Origin: an uncultured Lachnospiraceae bacterium
GTDB taxonomy: Bacteria; Bacillota; Clostridia; Lachnospirales; Lachnospiraceae
DNA length: 64,000 nt
Assembly: GCA_930972465.1 (NCBI GenBank)
Contig: CAKNHF010000007.1
Location: forward strand, 1-64,000
Direction of reading: 5' to 3'
Part shown: positions 1-8,344 of the stretch, one piece after another
How positions within the stretch are numbered: the stretch's first letter is position 1
How the letters are laid out: each line of letters starts with the position of its first letter
The notes under the pieces: generated by a model
Told to the model about the DNA's origin: nothing
Databases searched by the model: none
What the model saw: only the letters and a program-made list of their open reading frames with translations
Translations under genes and position numbers: made by a program

Positions 1-440
1 CCAAGGTTGTTAAAGGTGGTCGTAACTTCAGATTTACAGCTTTAGTTGTTGTCGGCGACGGCAAAGGCCATGTTGGTGCAGGTTTGGGAAAGGCCGCTGA
101 AATCCCGGAGGCGATCCGCAAAGGAAAAGAGGATGCTATGAAGAAAATGATCTCCGTAGCTCTTGATCCGAATGAGAGTATCACACATGATGTGATCGGA
201 AAATTCGGAAGCGCTTCCGTACTTCTCAAGACGGCTCCGGATGGTACCGGTGTTATCGCGGGAGGTCCGGCGCGTGCCGTTATCGAGATGGCGGGAATCA
301 AGAATATCCGTACAAAATCTCTGGGATCCAACAACAAACAGAATGTTGTACTTGCTACAATCGAAGGCCTCAAGGATGTGAAGACTCCGGAGGATGTTGC
401 AAGACTTCGCGGCAAATCAATGGAAGAGATCATGGGCTAG
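1..440 (+). CDS. rpsE: 30S ribosomal protein S5 (5' end outside window)
   Basis: This is the C-terminal part of ribosomal protein S5, which helps set decoding accuracy in the small subunit. The frame is open from the first complete codon at position 3, giving 145 visible residues of a protein that is usually about 165-170 long. Visible S5 features are [21 protein letters not shown] at the left edge, the second-domain stretch [15 protein letters not shown], and the C-terminal [11 protein letters not shown]. The start codon and the N-terminal double-stranded-RNA-binding half lie to the left. It is followed by rpmD 43 bases on, the normal spc operon order. Confidence 0.97.
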   Translation, partial: KVVKGGRNFRFTALVVVGDGKGHVGAGLGKAAEIPEAIRKGKEDAMKKMISVALDPNESITHDVIGKFGSASVLLKTAPDGTGVIAGGPARAVIEMAGIKNIRTKSLGSNNKQNVVLATIEGLKDVKTPEDVARLRGKSMEEIMG

Positions 441-483
441 AGCAGCAGATATGCTCTCTATCGCATAAGGAGGAAAGACAGAA

Positions 484-666
484 ATGGCAAATTTAAAGAT
501 CACATTAGTAAAATCTACGATCGGCGCCATACCAAAGCATAGAAGAACTGTTGAGGCTCTCGGGCTCAGAAAAACGGGCAAGACAGTTGTATTGCCGGAT
601 AACGCAGCTACCAGAGGTATGGTACAGCAGGTCAGACATTTAGTGAAAGTAGAAGAAGAGGCGTAA
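484..666 (+). CDS. rpmD: 50S ribosomal protein L30
   Basis: A 60-residue protein of the large ribosomal subunit. The sequence has the L30 pattern: an N-terminal beta strand ([11 protein letters not shown]), the conserved [15 protein letters not shown] segment, and a C-terminal [14 protein letters not shown] helix-strand. Length matches the bacterial short form of L30. An AGGAGG-type ribosome binding site lies 8-13 bases before the ATG. It sits between rpsE and rplO, as in nearly all Firmicutes spc operons. Confidence 0.97.
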   Translation: MANLKITLVKSTIGAIPKHRRTVEALGLRKTGKTVVLPDNAATRGMVQQVRHLVKVEEEA

Positions 667-686
667 AAAGATAAGGAGGTAATGTC

Positions 687-1127
687 ATGGACTTATCAAA
701 CTTAAGACCGGCAGACGGTTCAAAGCAGAGTGATAATTTCAGAAGAGGCCGCGGACATGGTTCAGGAAACGGCAAGACAGCCGGCAAGGGTCACAAAGGA
801 CAGAAAGCCCGTTCAGGCGCAACCAGACCGGGCTTCGAAGGCGGTCAGATGCCTTTATACAGAAGAATACCGAAGAGAGGGTTCACATGCAGAAACTCCA
901 AAACAATTGTCGGTATTAATTTAAGTGCTCTTGAAGTGTTCGAGGACGGCGCTACAGTTTCCGTTGAGACACTGATCGAGAACGGTATTGTTAAGAATCC
1001 GAAGGACGGAGTAAAAATTCTTGGAAATGGAGAGTTAACTAAGAAGCTTACGGTTCAGGCAAATGCATTCAGTGCAAAAGCTGCTGAGAAGATTGAAGCA
1101 CTTGGTGGAAAAGCAGAGGTGATCTAA
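687..1127 (+). CDS. rplO: 50S ribosomal protein L15
   Basis: L15 is a late-assembling large-subunit protein with a long basic N-terminal extension that reaches into 23S rRNA. The 146 residues show the expected Gly/Arg/Lys-rich start ([20 protein letters not shown]), the [18 protein letters not shown] signature, and a C-terminal domain ending in [21 protein letters not shown] ribosome binding site precedes the ATG. Its TAA stop overlaps the secY start by one base (TAATG), so translation of secY is probably coupled. Confidence 0.97.
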   Translation: MDLSNLRPADGSKQSDNFRRGRGHGSGNGKTAGKGHKGQKARSGATRPGFEGGQMPLYRRIPKRGFTCRNSKTIVGINLSALEVFEDGATVSVETLIENGIVKNPKDGVKILGNGELTKKLTVQANAFSAKAAEKIEALGGKAEVI

Positions 1128-2479
1128 TGCTGAAGACAGTACGCAGAGCATTTCAGATTGAGGATATAAGGAAACGAATCCTCTATACGTTTGCAATGCT
1201 TATCGTTGTTAGACTTGGATCACAGCTCCCTACACCGGGAGTGGATCCGACCTTCATTCAGGAGTTCTTTGAGAATCAGACCGGTGACGCTTTCAACTTT
1301 TTTGAAGCGTTCACCGGCGGTTCCTTTACTAACATGTCCATCTTTGCCCTGAGTATTACTCCATATATTACTTCTTCCATTATCATGCAGCTTCTCACGA
1401 TTGCGATTCCGAAGCTTGAGGAAATGCAGAAAGAGGGAGAAGACGGAAGAAAGAAGATTGCGGCGATTACCAGATATGTTACAGTCGGCCTTGCTCTTAT
1501 CGAGTCTACAGCTATGGCAGTAGGATTTGGCCGTCAGGGACTTCTTGAAGAGTATAATTTTGTGAACTGTGCAATTGTTGTGTGTACTCTGACTGCAGGA
1601 AGTGCTTTCCTGATGTGGATCGGTGAGCGTATAACAGAAAAGGGAGTCGGGAATGGTATTTCAATTGTTCTTCTGATCAATATTCTGTCGCGCGTACCGG
1701 ATGATTGTGTTACACTGTATACACAGTTTATGAGCGGAAAATCGATTGCACAGGCCGGACTTGCCGGACTTGTTATTCTGGCGGTCATCCTTGTTGTAAT
1801 TATTTTCGTTGTAGTCCTTCAGAGCGGTGAGAGAAGGATTGCCGTGCAGTATTCCAAAAAGGTGCAGGGCAGAAAGATGTATGGCGGACAGTCCACACAT
1901 ATTCCGCTCCGCGTAAATACGGCAGGCGTCATCCCGGTCATCTTTTCTTCATCTCTGATGCAGACGCCGATCGTCATTGCTCAGTTCCTTGGCAAAGGGA
2001 ACGGTACGGGGATCGGAAGCCAGATCCTTGCGGGAATGAACTCCAATAACTGGTGTGACCCTTCAAGACCGATATATTCAGTGGGTCTTCTTGTGTATAT
2101 AGTACTTACAGTATTTTTTGCGTATTTCTATACATCGATTACATTCAATCCGCTTGAGATCGCAAACAATATGAAAAAGAGCGGCGGATTTATCCCGGGT
2201 ATACGTCCCGGAAAGCCGACGGTCGAGTATTTACAGAAGATTCTGAATTATATAATCTTCATCGGAGCATGCGGCCTGATCATCGTACAGGTCATTCCAT
2301 ATTTCTTTAATGGTGTATTCGGTGCGAATGTATCCTTCGGCGGTACGTCTATTATCATTATCGTGGGAGTCGTGCTCGAGACGATCAAAAAGATCGAGTC
2401 TCAGATGCTAGTGAGAAACTATACAGGATTTTTGAATAACAAAGGAAGCAACATGAAGAACAGCTTTCTCGGATATTAA
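1127..2479 (+). CDS. secY: Preprotein translocase subunit SecY
   Basis: SecY is the pore-forming subunit of the SecYEG channel in the cytoplasmic membrane. The 450-residue protein starts in the overlap with rplO. It shows ten hydrophobic segments, the plug-region sequence GSFTNMSIFALSITPYITSSI, the IGERITEKGVGNGIS motif after helix 4, the basic cytoplasmic loop VQYSKKVQGRKMYGG involved in SecA contact, and the late loop with PGIRPGKPTVEYL. Length and motifs are normal for Firmicutes SecY1. No second secY or accessory Sec gene is visible. Confidence 0.97.
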   Translation: MLKTVRRAFQIEDIRKRILYTFAMLIVVRLGSQLPTPGVDPTFIQEFFENQTGDAFNFFEAFTGGSFTNMSIFALSITPYITSSIIMQLLTIAIPKLEEMQKEGEDGRKKIAAITRYVTVGLALIESTAMAVGFGRQGLLEEYNFVNCAIVVCTLTAGSAFLMWIGERITEKGVGNGISIVLLINILSRVPDDCVTLYTQFMSGKSIAQAGLAGLVILAVILVVIIFVVVLQSGERRIAVQYSKKVQGRKMYGGQSTHIPLRVNTAGVIPVIFSSSLMQTPIVIAQFLGKGNGTGIGSQILAGMNSNNWCDPSRPIYSVGLLVYIVLTVFFAYFYTSITFNPLEIANNMKKSGGFIPGIRPGKPTVEYLQKILNYIIFIGACGLIIVQVIPYFFNGVFGANVSFGGTSIIIIVGVVLETIKKIESQMLVRNYTGFLNNKGSNMKNSFLGY

Positions 2480-2496
2480 AACAATTAGCTCGCCCT

Positions 2497-2523
2497 GTTT
2501 TATCCCTTGAAATGGGATAAAAC
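2497..2523 (+). other. Perfect 10-bp hairpin after secY, no U-tract
   Basis: Arms 2497-2506 and 2514-2523 are exact inverted repeats with a 7-base loop, starting 18 bases after the secY stop. There is no run of T after the stem, so a simple intrinsic terminator is unlikely. It may be an attenuator, an RNA-processing or stability stem, or a protein-binding site between secY and adk. Confidence 0.55.
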
Positions 2524-2601
2524 AAAGCGGGTTATATGTGTTTCTGCATAACCGTAAACATGTCCGCCCGTAAAATCTTCCGGAACGGGAGGCGTGGACG
2601 G

Positions 2602-2659
2602 GCAGAGCGGAGAAGCTCTGCAGCACACAGAGTTCAAAGCGCAGAAAGAATGCGCTTTG
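2602..2659 (+). other. Two strong hairpins in the secY-adk leader
   Basis: Arms 2602-2608/2615-2621 (7 bp, 6-base loop) and 2635-2643/2651-2659 (9 bp, 7-base loop) are perfect inverted repeats just upstream of the adk ribosome binding site. Neither is followed by T residues. Together with the hairpin at 2497-2523 they make the 216-base secY-adk gap a folded leader, which suggests RNA-level control or processing rather than termination. Confidence 0.5.
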
Positions 2660-2695
2660 ACTATAGAAACCAAAAGAGAATGGAGGAGTGAAAAG

Positions 2696-3340
2696 ATGAA
2701 GATTATCATGTTGGGAGCGCCGGGAGCCGGCAAGGGAACTCAGGCAAAGAAGATTGCAGAGAAATATTCGATTCCGCATATTTCTACGGGCGATATTTTC
2801 AGAGCAAACATTAAAAACGGTACGGAGCTCGGCAAGAAGGCAAAGACGTTTATGGACCAGGGACTTCTTGTTCCGGATGAACTGGTGGTAGATCTTGTCG
2901 TTGACCGTGTAAAGCAGGACGACTGTGAAAACGGATATGTACTTGACGGTTTCCCGCGTACAATTCCGCAGGCGGAAGCTCTCGACAAAGCGCTCGCAGC
3001 GATGGGAGAGAAAATGAACTATGCGATCAATGTGGAAGTTCCGGACGAGAACATTGTAAACCGTATGTCAGGCAGAAGAGCCTGTGTAGACTGCGGAGCA
3101 ACGTATCACATTGTATATGCGCCGACCCAGAAGGAAGGAATCTGTGATAAATGCGGAGGAGAGCTTATCTTAAGAGACGATGACAAGCCGGAGACAGTGC
3201 AGAAAAGGCTTGGCGTATATCATGAGCAGACCCAGCCGCTGATTGACTACTACTCAGAGGCGGGAATACTTAAGAATGTTGACGGAACGGCTGATATTAA
3301 CGACGTATTTGCAGAGATCGTCGGAATCCTCGGGGAATAA
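2696..3340 (+). CDS. adk: Adenylate kinase, zinc-binding LID form
   Basis: Adenylate kinase converts AMP plus ATP to two ADP in the cytoplasm. The 214-residue protein begins at the ATG at 2696, directly after a GGAGG site. An in-frame upstream extension to 2594 has no family similarity and runs through two hairpins, so it was not used. The P-loop [10 protein letters not shown] lies at about residues 7-16, and the NMP-binding [13 protein letters not shown] at about 84-96. The LID domain has CVDC and CDKC, four cysteines that bind structural zinc as in Gram-positive enzymes. It lies inside the ribosomal operon, as is usual in Firmicutes (there often followed by map). Confidence 0.97.
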   Translation: MKIIMLGAPGAGKGTQAKKIAEKYSIPHISTGDIFRANIKNGTELGKKAKTFMDQGLLVPDELVVDLVVDRVKQDDCENGYVLDGFPRTIPQAEALDKALAAMGEKMNYAINVEVPDENIVNRMSGRRACVDCGATYHIVYAPTQKEGICDKCGGELILRDDDKPETVQKRLGVYHEQTQPLIDYYSEAGILKNVDGTADINDVFAEIVGILGE

Positions 3341-3346
3341 CAGTCT

Positions 3347-3607
3347 ATGAACTTTGAACCGGGAATGCTTGTCAGATCAAAGGCAGGACATGACAAAAAC
3401 TGTATATATGTCATAATCAGTGTCAAGAATGAATATGTATATCTGGCGGACGGGGCTTCGCGGCCCCTCTGCCGTATGAAAAGAAAGAACATCAGACATC
3501 TTCAGCCGATACTGAAGAAAAGAGCCGATACAGTTTCCAGTGATCAGACACTCAGAAGTGTGATCAGGGAGTACAAGGAGCAGGAGAGAGAAAGAAACAT
3601 AAACTGA
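3347..3607 (+). CDS. KOW-domain RNA-binding protein (L14e/L6e/L27e-like)
   Basis: An 86-residue basic protein, 6 bases after adk and 25 bases before infA. The N-terminal half ([21 protein letters not shown], then YVYLADG and the basic [11 protein letters not shown]) has the spacing of a KOW/SH3-like RNA-binding fold related to archaeal and eukaryotic L14e. The C-terminal third is charged and probably flexible. Such small proteins are common at this place in Lachnospiraceae and other Clostridia. The position between adk and infA suggests a role in the ribosome or in translation, but its partner RNA is not known from the sequence. Confidence 0.8.
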   Translation: MNFEPGMLVRSKAGHDKNCIYVIISVKNEYVYLADGASRPLCRMKRKNIRHLQPILKKRADTVSSDQTLRSVIREYKEQERERNIN

Positions 3608-3632
3608 TGTTTTATGTGCAGGAGGATTAAAT

Positions 3633-3851
3633 ATGTCAAAAGCTGACGTGATTGAAATCGAGGGAGTTGTTGTGGAGAAACTTCCGAATGCAATGTTTAA
3701 GGTGGAATTGGAGAATGGTCATATCGTTCTGGCTCACATCAGCGGCAAGCTGAGGATGAACTTTATCAAGATTCTGCCGGGAGATAAGGTGACACTTGAA
3801 ATGTCCCCGTATGATCTGAGCAAAGGAAGAATTGTCTGGAGAGACAAATAA
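3633..3851 (+). CDS. infA: Translation initiation factor IF-1
   Basis: IF-1 is a 72-residue OB-fold protein that binds the ribosomal A site during initiation. The sequence matches the family along its length: [19 protein letters not shown] at the start, [24 protein letters not shown] in the middle, and [11 protein letters not shown] at the end. A strong AGGAGG site lies 8 bases before the ATG. It ends a sub-block of the operon, since a weak hairpin and a new promoter follow it. Confidence 0.97.
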   Translation: MSKADVIEIEGVVVEKLPNAMFKVELENGHIVLAHISGKLRMNFIKILPGDKVTLEMSPYDLSKGRIVWRDK

Positions 3852-3860
3852 AAACGAAAG

Positions 3861-3883
3861 AGGGCCGGAGAGCCCTTTATTTG
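3861..3883 (+). terminator. Weak hairpin terminator after infA
   Basis: A short stem (3861-3865 with 3872-3876, 5 bp, 6-base loop) is followed by TTTATTT. It lies 10 bases after the infA stop and upstream of a good promoter, so it may partly terminate the upstream transcript. Confidence 0.5.
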
Positions 3884-3914
3884 CAGGAAAAACTATTTAT
3901 AGAAGAAAAAACAG

Positions 3915-3944
3915 TTGACTTTATCTGCGAAGGGATGCTATACT
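3915..3944 (+). promoter_or_regulatory. Sigma-A promoter upstream of rpmJ
   Basis: TTGACT at 3915-3920 and TATACT at 3939-3944 are separated by 18 bases, a near-consensus vegetative promoter. It would start transcription about 75 bases before rpmJ, giving the rpmJ-rpsM-rpsK-rpsD-rpoA-rplQ part of the operon its own start. Confidence 0.7.
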
Positions 3945-4026
3945 ATGAAATGGTCGTTTTTGGGGTTGGTGTGCCCAAAAACGCCGGAAATTGTAGGCAG
4001 AGCAAAGCAGGGAAGGAGGATTTGAC

Positions 4027-4140
4027 ATGAAGGTTAGATCATCAGTAAAACCAATTTGTGAAAAATGCAAGATCATTAAAAGAAAAGGAAGCATCAGAGT
4101 AATCTGTGAGAATCCGAAGCACAAACAGCGTCAGGGATAA
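4027..4140 (+). CDS. rpmJ: 50S ribosomal protein L36
   Basis: L36 is the smallest large-subunit protein, here 37 residues ([20 protein letters not shown], then [17 protein letters not shown]). It is the zinc-ribbon form: CEKC plus a later Cys and His provide the ligands. The presence of the zinc form suggests no obligatory zinc-sparing replacement at this locus. A GGAGG site is found 9 bases before the ATG. Confidence 0.95.
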   Translation: MKVRSSVKPICEKCKIIKRKGSIRVICENPKHKQRQG

Positions 4141-4557
4141 TACCGGACATCTGGTTTTGTGTAGTTAATTTAGGCAGCTGACAGCGCGACACGCCAGGAG
4201 GTGTGTGGGGCTGTTTAATATACAGTAAGGATACACCGTTTCTGCACACAGGTACCGGCAGAACGTGTGGTCTGCGCATTGCAGGGAGAAGTATTTCTCC
4301 GGTTTCCGGGAAACCGGCGGGGAAAGTACGGCATTGCGGTTGTATATTGCTTATAATACCCGGCGTCTTGCATTGACGGATCGGAACATATCTGAGAGGA
4401 TCCGTGCCGGGAAAGGGTATGCTGTTTCGCATGCCTGGGCTGGGATATCGGAGAAGTCCGGTAGGATGCGGCAACAGAAAGGGAGTTTCCCTCACAGCAT
4501 CCGCAGCCTCAGTTAGGGACAATATGTAAATAGTGAAAGAAAGTGGAGGAAAGACAC
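4141..4557 (+). ncRNA. Candidate structured RNA or leader between rpmJ and rpsM
   Basis: This 417-base gap has no convincing gene but several strong stems. These are 7 bp with an AGGA loop near 4189-4206 (one G-U pair), 7-9 bp at 4299-4317, a 7-bp stem near 4417-4437 closed around TGTTTC, and a nested hairpin at about 4465-4500 (GGATGC with GCATCC, enclosing GGGA with TCCC). None is followed by a U-tract. Possible roles are a ribosomal-protein-sensing leader, an RNA-processing spacer, or a stable small RNA. I recognise no known RNA family. Open frames here have no family character. Confidence 0.4.
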
Positions 4558-4926
4558 ATGGCTCGTATTGCAGGTGTAGACTTACCAAGAGACAAACGCG
4601 TAGAAATCGGTCTGACTTATATCTATGGAATTGGAAGAACAAGTGCAGGCCGTATTCTGGCGGAGGCAGGAGTAAATCCTGACACACGTGTAAGAGATCT
4701 TACAAGTGAAGAAGTAAAGAAGATCAGCGCAGTGATCGATGAGACACAGGTTGTAGAAGGTGATCTCAGAAGAGAAATTCAGCTGAACATCAAGAGACTG
4801 AAAGAAATCGGATGCTACCGTGGAATCCGTCACAGAAAAGGACTTCCGGTGCGTGGTCAGAAGACAAAGACAAATGCAAGAACATGCAAGGGTCCGAAGA
4901 GAACTGTAGCAAATAAGAAGAAATAG
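4558..4926 (+). CDS. rpsM: 30S ribosomal protein S13
   Basis: S13 sits in the head of the small subunit and contacts the P-site tRNA and bridge B1. The 122 residues start at the ATG at 4558 with GGAGG at 4546-4550; an in-frame ATG at 4543 would add five residues but has no spacing to the site. Motifs are [20 protein letters not shown] at the start, the helix-turn [17 protein letters not shown], and the C-terminal basic tail [21 protein letters not shown]. The gene is preceded by an unusual 417-base structured gap. Confidence 0.97.
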   Translation: MARIAGVDLPRDKRVEIGLTYIYGIGRTSAGRILAEAGVNPDTRVRDLTSEEVKKISAVIDETQVVEGDLRREIQLNIKRLKEIGCYRGIRHRKGLPVRGQKTKTNARTCKGPKRTVANKKK

Positions 4927-5081
4927 GCCGGAAGCAGCTTAATGAAAAACGAGCGGAAAGCGAAGTTTGAATTTAGCGCGGGGCCGTTCGTGAATCCTGG
5001 CGGATGCAGACGGATTAGTGATGCATGAGCCTGGCTGAGCGAACCACCTTAACAGAGATTAAAGAAAGTAGGTTAGTTTAA

Positions 5082-5477
5082 ATGGCTAAGAAAGTTGCGA
5101 AAAAAGTAACAAAAAAACGTGTCAAGAAAAACGTTGAACGAGGACAAGCACACATCCAGTCATCTTTTAACAATACAATTGTTACACTTACAGATACTCA
5201 GGGTAATGCTCTTTCATGGGCAAGTGCAGGCGGTCTGGGATTTAGAGGTTCAAGGAAATCTACTCCATATGCAGCGCAGATGGCAGCTGAGACAGCAGCT
5301 AAGGCAGCATTAGTACATGGTCTTAAATCGGTAGACGTATTCGTAAAAGGACCGGGATCAGGAAGAGAAGCAGCAATTCGTGCGCTTCAGGCCTGCGGAA
5401 TTGATGTTGTAAGCATCAAGGACGTGACACCGGTTCCGCACAACGGATGCCGTCCGCCGAAACGCAGAAGAGTGTAA
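5082..5477 (+). CDS. rpsK: 30S ribosomal protein S11
   Basis: S11 is a platform protein near the mRNA exit region of the 30S subunit. The 131 residues have a lysine-rich N-terminal tail ([16 protein letters not shown]), the family core [48 protein letters not shown], and the C-terminal [16 protein letters not shown]. It is separated from rpsM by a 155-base gap in which I see no gene, and from rpsD by 97 bases that include a GC-rich hairpin (5523-5537). Confidence 0.97.
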   Translation: MAKKVAKKVTKKRVKKNVERGQAHIQSSFNNTIVTLTDTQGNALSWASAGGLGFRGSRKSTPYAAQMAAETAAKAALVHGLKSVDVFVKGPGSGREAAIRALQACGIDVVSIKDVTPVPHNGCRPPKRRRV

Positions 5478-5574
5478 TTGATTCTGTAATATATTTGTTT
5501 AGTGTACACCGGAAGTTGTCAGGCGGCGGTCAGCCGCGGCCGGGCAGACATGTATAAATTTTAGGAGGATAGAC

Positions 5575-6168
5575 ATGGCAGTAAACAGAGTTCCTGTTCT
5601 TAAAAGATGCCGTTCTTTAGGAATGGATCCGATTTATTTAGGAATCACAAAGAAATCTAACAGACAGTTAAAGAGATCAAACAGAAAGATGAGCGAGTAC
5701 GGACTTCAGCTCCGCGAGAAGCAGAAAGCAAAATTCATCTACGGAGTTCTGGAGAAACCGTTCAGAAATTACTATGCGAAGGCAAAACAGATGGAAGGCA
5801 TGACAGGTGAGAACCTGATGAGACTTCTTGAGTCCAGACTGGACAATGTTGTTTTCCGCATGGGATTTGCAAGAACAAGAAGAGAAGCGAGACAGATCGT
5901 TGATCACAAACACGTTCTCGTAAACGGCAAGCAGGTAAACATTCCGTCTTATCTGATCAAAGCCGGAGATACAATTGAGATCAAAGAGACAAAAAAAGGT
6001 TCACAGAGATATAAAGAGATCCTTGAAGTTACAGGCGGCAATATGATTCCGGATTGGCTGGATGTAGATTCAGAGAATCTGAAAGGTACAGTAAAAGAGC
6101 TTCCGACAAGAGAAGCAATCGACGTTCCCGTTGACGAGATGTTGATCGTCGAGTTATATTCCAAATAA
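5575..6168 (+). CDS. rpsD: 30S ribosomal protein S4
   Basis: S4 is a primary 16S rRNA-binding protein needed for 30S assembly. The 197-residue protein lacks the N-terminal zinc cysteines, so it is the C-minus form. It has the conserved SEYGLQLREKQKAKFIYGV, the S4 RNA-binding fold LESRLDNVVFRMGFARTRRE with VDHKHVLVNGKQVNIPSY, and a C-terminal PVDEMLIVELYSK. An AGGAGG site precedes the start. In many Firmicutes S4 controls its own mRNA; the upstream gap has a hairpin, but I do not see enough to call an S4 pseudoknot. Confidence 0.97.
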   Translation: MAVNRVPVLKRCRSLGMDPIYLGITKKSNRQLKRSNRKMSEYGLQLREKQKAKFIYGVLEKPFRNYYAKAKQMEGMTGENLMRLLESRLDNVVFRMGFARTRREARQIVDHKHVLVNGKQVNIPSYLIKAGDTIEIKETKKGSQRYKEILEVTGGNMIPDWLDVDSENLKGTVKELPTREAIDVPVDEMLIVELYSK

Positions 6169-6250
6169 TATCGGCTTTCATAACAAGCGGATATTAGGTG
6201 TAACATCGTACCCCCTCAACATATTTTAACCCACAAGGAGGGTCTGTGTA

Positions 6251-7210
6251 GTGTTTGATTTTAATAAACCGAATATTGAGATTACCGATGTTTCAGATGA
6301 TAAAAAGTATGGAAGATTCGTTGTGGAGCCGCTTGAGAGAGGTTACGGAACAACTCTTGGAAACTCCCTGAGAAGAATCATGCTTTCTTCTCTCCCGGGA
6401 GCAGCCATCAGTTCCGTGAAGATCGACGGCGTTCTGCATGAGTTCAGTTCCATCCCCGGAGTAAAGGAAGATGTAACCGAGATCATCATGAATCTGAAGT
6501 CGCTGGCGATCAAGAACACATCCGAGTCAGATGAGGTCAAGACCGCTTACATCGAGTTTGAGGGTGAAGGCGTTGTAACAGGCGCTGACATTCAGGCTGA
6601 TTCAGACATTGAGATTGTGAATCCTGATCAGGTCATCGCTACTCTGAGCGGAGGGAAAGACAGCAAGCTTTACATGGAACTTACCATCACGAAGGGAAGA
6701 GGATATGTAAGCGCAGACAAGAACAAGACGGAAGATATGCCAATCGGTGTTATTCCGATCGATTCCATCTATACACCGGTAGAGCGTGTGAATCTTTCTG
6801 TTGAGAACACCCGTGTCGGACAGATCACAGATTATGATAAACTTACGCTCGATGTATGGACAAAGGGAACGATGCTTCCGGATGAGGCAGTCAGCCTTGC
6901 AGCAAAAGTGCTGAGCGAGCATCTGAAGCTCTTTATCGATCTCTCTGAAGTTGCTCAGGCGGCAGAGGTTATGATCGAGAAAGAGGACGATGAAAAAGAG
7001 AAAGTTCTCGAGATGAGTATTGATGAACTCGAGCTTTCGGTTCGTTCATATAATTGCCTGAAGAGAGCCGGAATCAATACGGTAGAGGAACTTACGAACA
7101 AGACTCCGGAAGATATGATGAAGGTCCGTAATCTTGGACGTAAATCACTCGAAGAAGTCCTGGCTAAGCTCAAAGAGCTCAATCTCGAGCTGAACCACGG
7201 AGAGGAATAG
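6251..7210 (+). CDS. rpoA: RNA polymerase subunit alpha
   Basis: The alpha subunit dimerises to start RNA polymerase assembly, and its C-terminal domain contacts promoter UP elements and activators. The 319-residue protein starts at a GTG at 6251 after AAGGAGG. The N-terminal domain shows [20 protein letters not shown] and the dimerisation core. A charged linker (about residues 237-250, KEDDEKEKV) leads to the alpha-CTD with its helix-hairpin-helix elements [17 protein letters not shown] and [12 protein letters not shown]. Position between rpsD and rplQ is standard for the alpha operon. Confidence 0.97.
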   Translation: MFDFNKPNIEITDVSDDKKYGRFVVEPLERGYGTTLGNSLRRIMLSSLPGAAISSVKIDGVLHEFSSIPGVKEDVTEIIMNLKSLAIKNTSESDEVKTAYIEFEGEGVVTGADIQADSDIEIVNPDQVIATLSGGKDSKLYMELTITKGRGYVSADKNKTEDMPIGVIPIDSIYTPVERVNLSVENTRVGQITDYDKLTLDVWTKGTMLPDEAVSLAAKVLSEHLKLFIDLSEVAQAAEVMIEKEDDEKEKVLEMSIDELELSVRSYNCLKRAGINTVEELTNKTPEDMMKVRNLGRKSLEEVLAKLKELNLELNHGEE

Positions 7211-7403
7211 TAAAAGCCGCGAAGGCGACGCAAATATCCTGTCGGTAAACCCGAAGCGTGCGGCAGGAGCATTTGATTAATAAGTCCGAAGATGCATAAC
7301 CAAATGTGTAGTTACGGGACGGCGATACGCAAGCAGAAGCAGAGAATATATTTGCATATTCCTGCGGCTGAACTGTAACGGAATAATTAGGAGGAAATCA
7401 GAA

Positions 7404-7940
7404 ATGGCAAAGTATAGAAAACTCGGCAGAACATCTGGCCAGAGAAAAGCCTTATTAAGAAACCAGGTGACAGCGCTTCTTAACAACGGAAAGATCGTTA
7501 CTACGGAAGCGAAGGCAAAAGAGATCCGCAAGATCGCTGAAGGTCTTATTGCAATGGCAGTAAGAGAGAAAGATAACTATGATGAAGTTACTGTTACTGC
7601 AAAAGTTGCCCGCAAGGACAAAGACGGCAAGAGGGTCAAGGAAGTTGTAGACGGTAAAAAAGTTACTGTTTACGATGAAGTTGAGAAGAAGATCAGAAAG
7701 GATCAGCCGAGCAGACTTCACGCAAGACGTGAAATGCTGAAAGTACTTTATCCGGTCAAGGAAGTGCCTGCAAAGGGAGCCGGAAAGAAGAAAAATACAA
7801 AAGAAGTAGATATGGTTGAGAAGCTCTTCACAGAGATCGCTCCGAAATACGCGGATCGCAACGGTGGTTATACAAGAATCATCAAGATCGGACAGCGTAA
7901 AGGCGATGCAGCAATGGAAGTGCTGATCGAGCTGGTTTAA
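7404..7940 (+). CDS. rplQ: 50S ribosomal protein L17, long clostridial form
   Basis: L17 is a large-subunit protein near the exit tunnel. The ends match the family: AKYRKLGRTSGQRKALLRNQ at the start and LFTEIAPKYADRNGGYTRI toward the end. The protein has 178 residues, against about 112-127 in E. coli and B. subtilis. The extra length is a lysine- and aspartate-rich insertion of about 55-60 residues (roughly residues 60-135) ahead of the conserved VEKLFTEIAP segment. It is the last gene of the operon and is followed by a strong terminator. Confidence 0.96.
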   Translation: MAKYRKLGRTSGQRKALLRNQVTALLNNGKIVTTEAKAKEIRKIAEGLIAMAVREKDNYDEVTVTAKVARKDKDGKRVKEVVDGKKVTVYDEVEKKIRKDQPSRLHARREMLKVLYPVKEVPAKGAGKKKNTKEVDMVEKLFTEIAPKYADRNGGYTRIIKIGQRKGDAAMEVLIELV

Positions 7941-7963
7941 TTAAGAATATCTTGCAATACCGG

Positions 7964-8009
7964 GAACGTCGAATCTGGATCATACTGATACAGATTCGGC
8001 GTTCTTTTT
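7964..8009 (+). terminator. Intrinsic terminator of the ribosomal operon
   Basis: A 14-bp stem (7964-7977 with 7991-8004, one G-U pair) with a 13-base loop is followed by TTTTT. It lies 24 bases after rplQ and marks the end of the spc/alpha operon. Confidence 0.9.
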
Positions 8010-8280
8010 GCTTTGAGACAAATTGATCTCCGGAGAAATATTGTATTCTGTCTGCTGATAAATGACGAAGAAGTGAGAAAATATCGCACAATAAGACGGA
8101 ACAGAATTTTGCTGTTGTGCATATCAGAAGAAAGTGCTATCCTTGATGGTAAGAAAATATAAGTGTTTCCAAGACGAAATATAGTTAATAATGACATGCT
8201 TTGGCGGGAGCACACAGTTCTGTATAGTGCGAAAGATATAAAATCAAAAAAGAGAATATCAGATATTTGTCAGAAGTACA
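8010..8280. other. Upstream part of the adhE intergenic region
   Basis: This AT-rich stretch lies between the rplQ terminator and the adhE control region. I find no gene, RNA or clear repeat in it. A minus-strand open frame here has no family character. Further upstream binding sites for adhE control may lie in it. Confidence 0.5.
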
Positions 8281-8300
8281 CAATAAATGTTAAAAAAATA

Positions 8301-8344
8301 ACGTTAAAATGTTAACAAATTAAAGGTTGACAAATATTTAACAA
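8301..8344 (+). promoter_or_regulatory. Two Rex-type operators upstream of adhE
   Basis: Rex in Clostridia binds TTGTTAA-N4-TTAACAA and represses fermentation genes when NADH/NAD is low. Two 18-base sites here each match 12 of 14 specified positions: ACGTTAA-AATG-TTAACAA at 8301-8318 and TTGACAA-ATAT-TTAACAA at 8327-8344. The second covers the -35 box and spacer of the adhE promoter. A weaker third site overlaps at 8287-8304. The identity of the regulator is inferred from the motif. Confidence 0.7.

Noticed and set aside
2594-2695. N-terminal extension of adenylate kinase
   Set aside because: The extra 34 residues have no homology expectation and run through two RNA hairpins; the ATG at 2696 has a good ribosome binding site.
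4265-4516. Plus-strand open frame of 83 codons in the rpmJ-rpsM gap
   Set aside because: Composition is not protein-like, no Shine-Dalgarno site precedes it, and it coincides with strong RNA stems.
4094-4687. Minus-strand open frame of 197 codons across rpmJ-rpsM
   Set aside because: It runs antisense through two ribosomal protein genes and the structured gap, has no ribosome binding site and no family-like motifs.
5478-5574. S4-binding pseudoknot leader of rpsD
   Set aside because: A GC-rich hairpin is present, but the paired elements needed for the known S4 pseudoknot could not be matched by eye.
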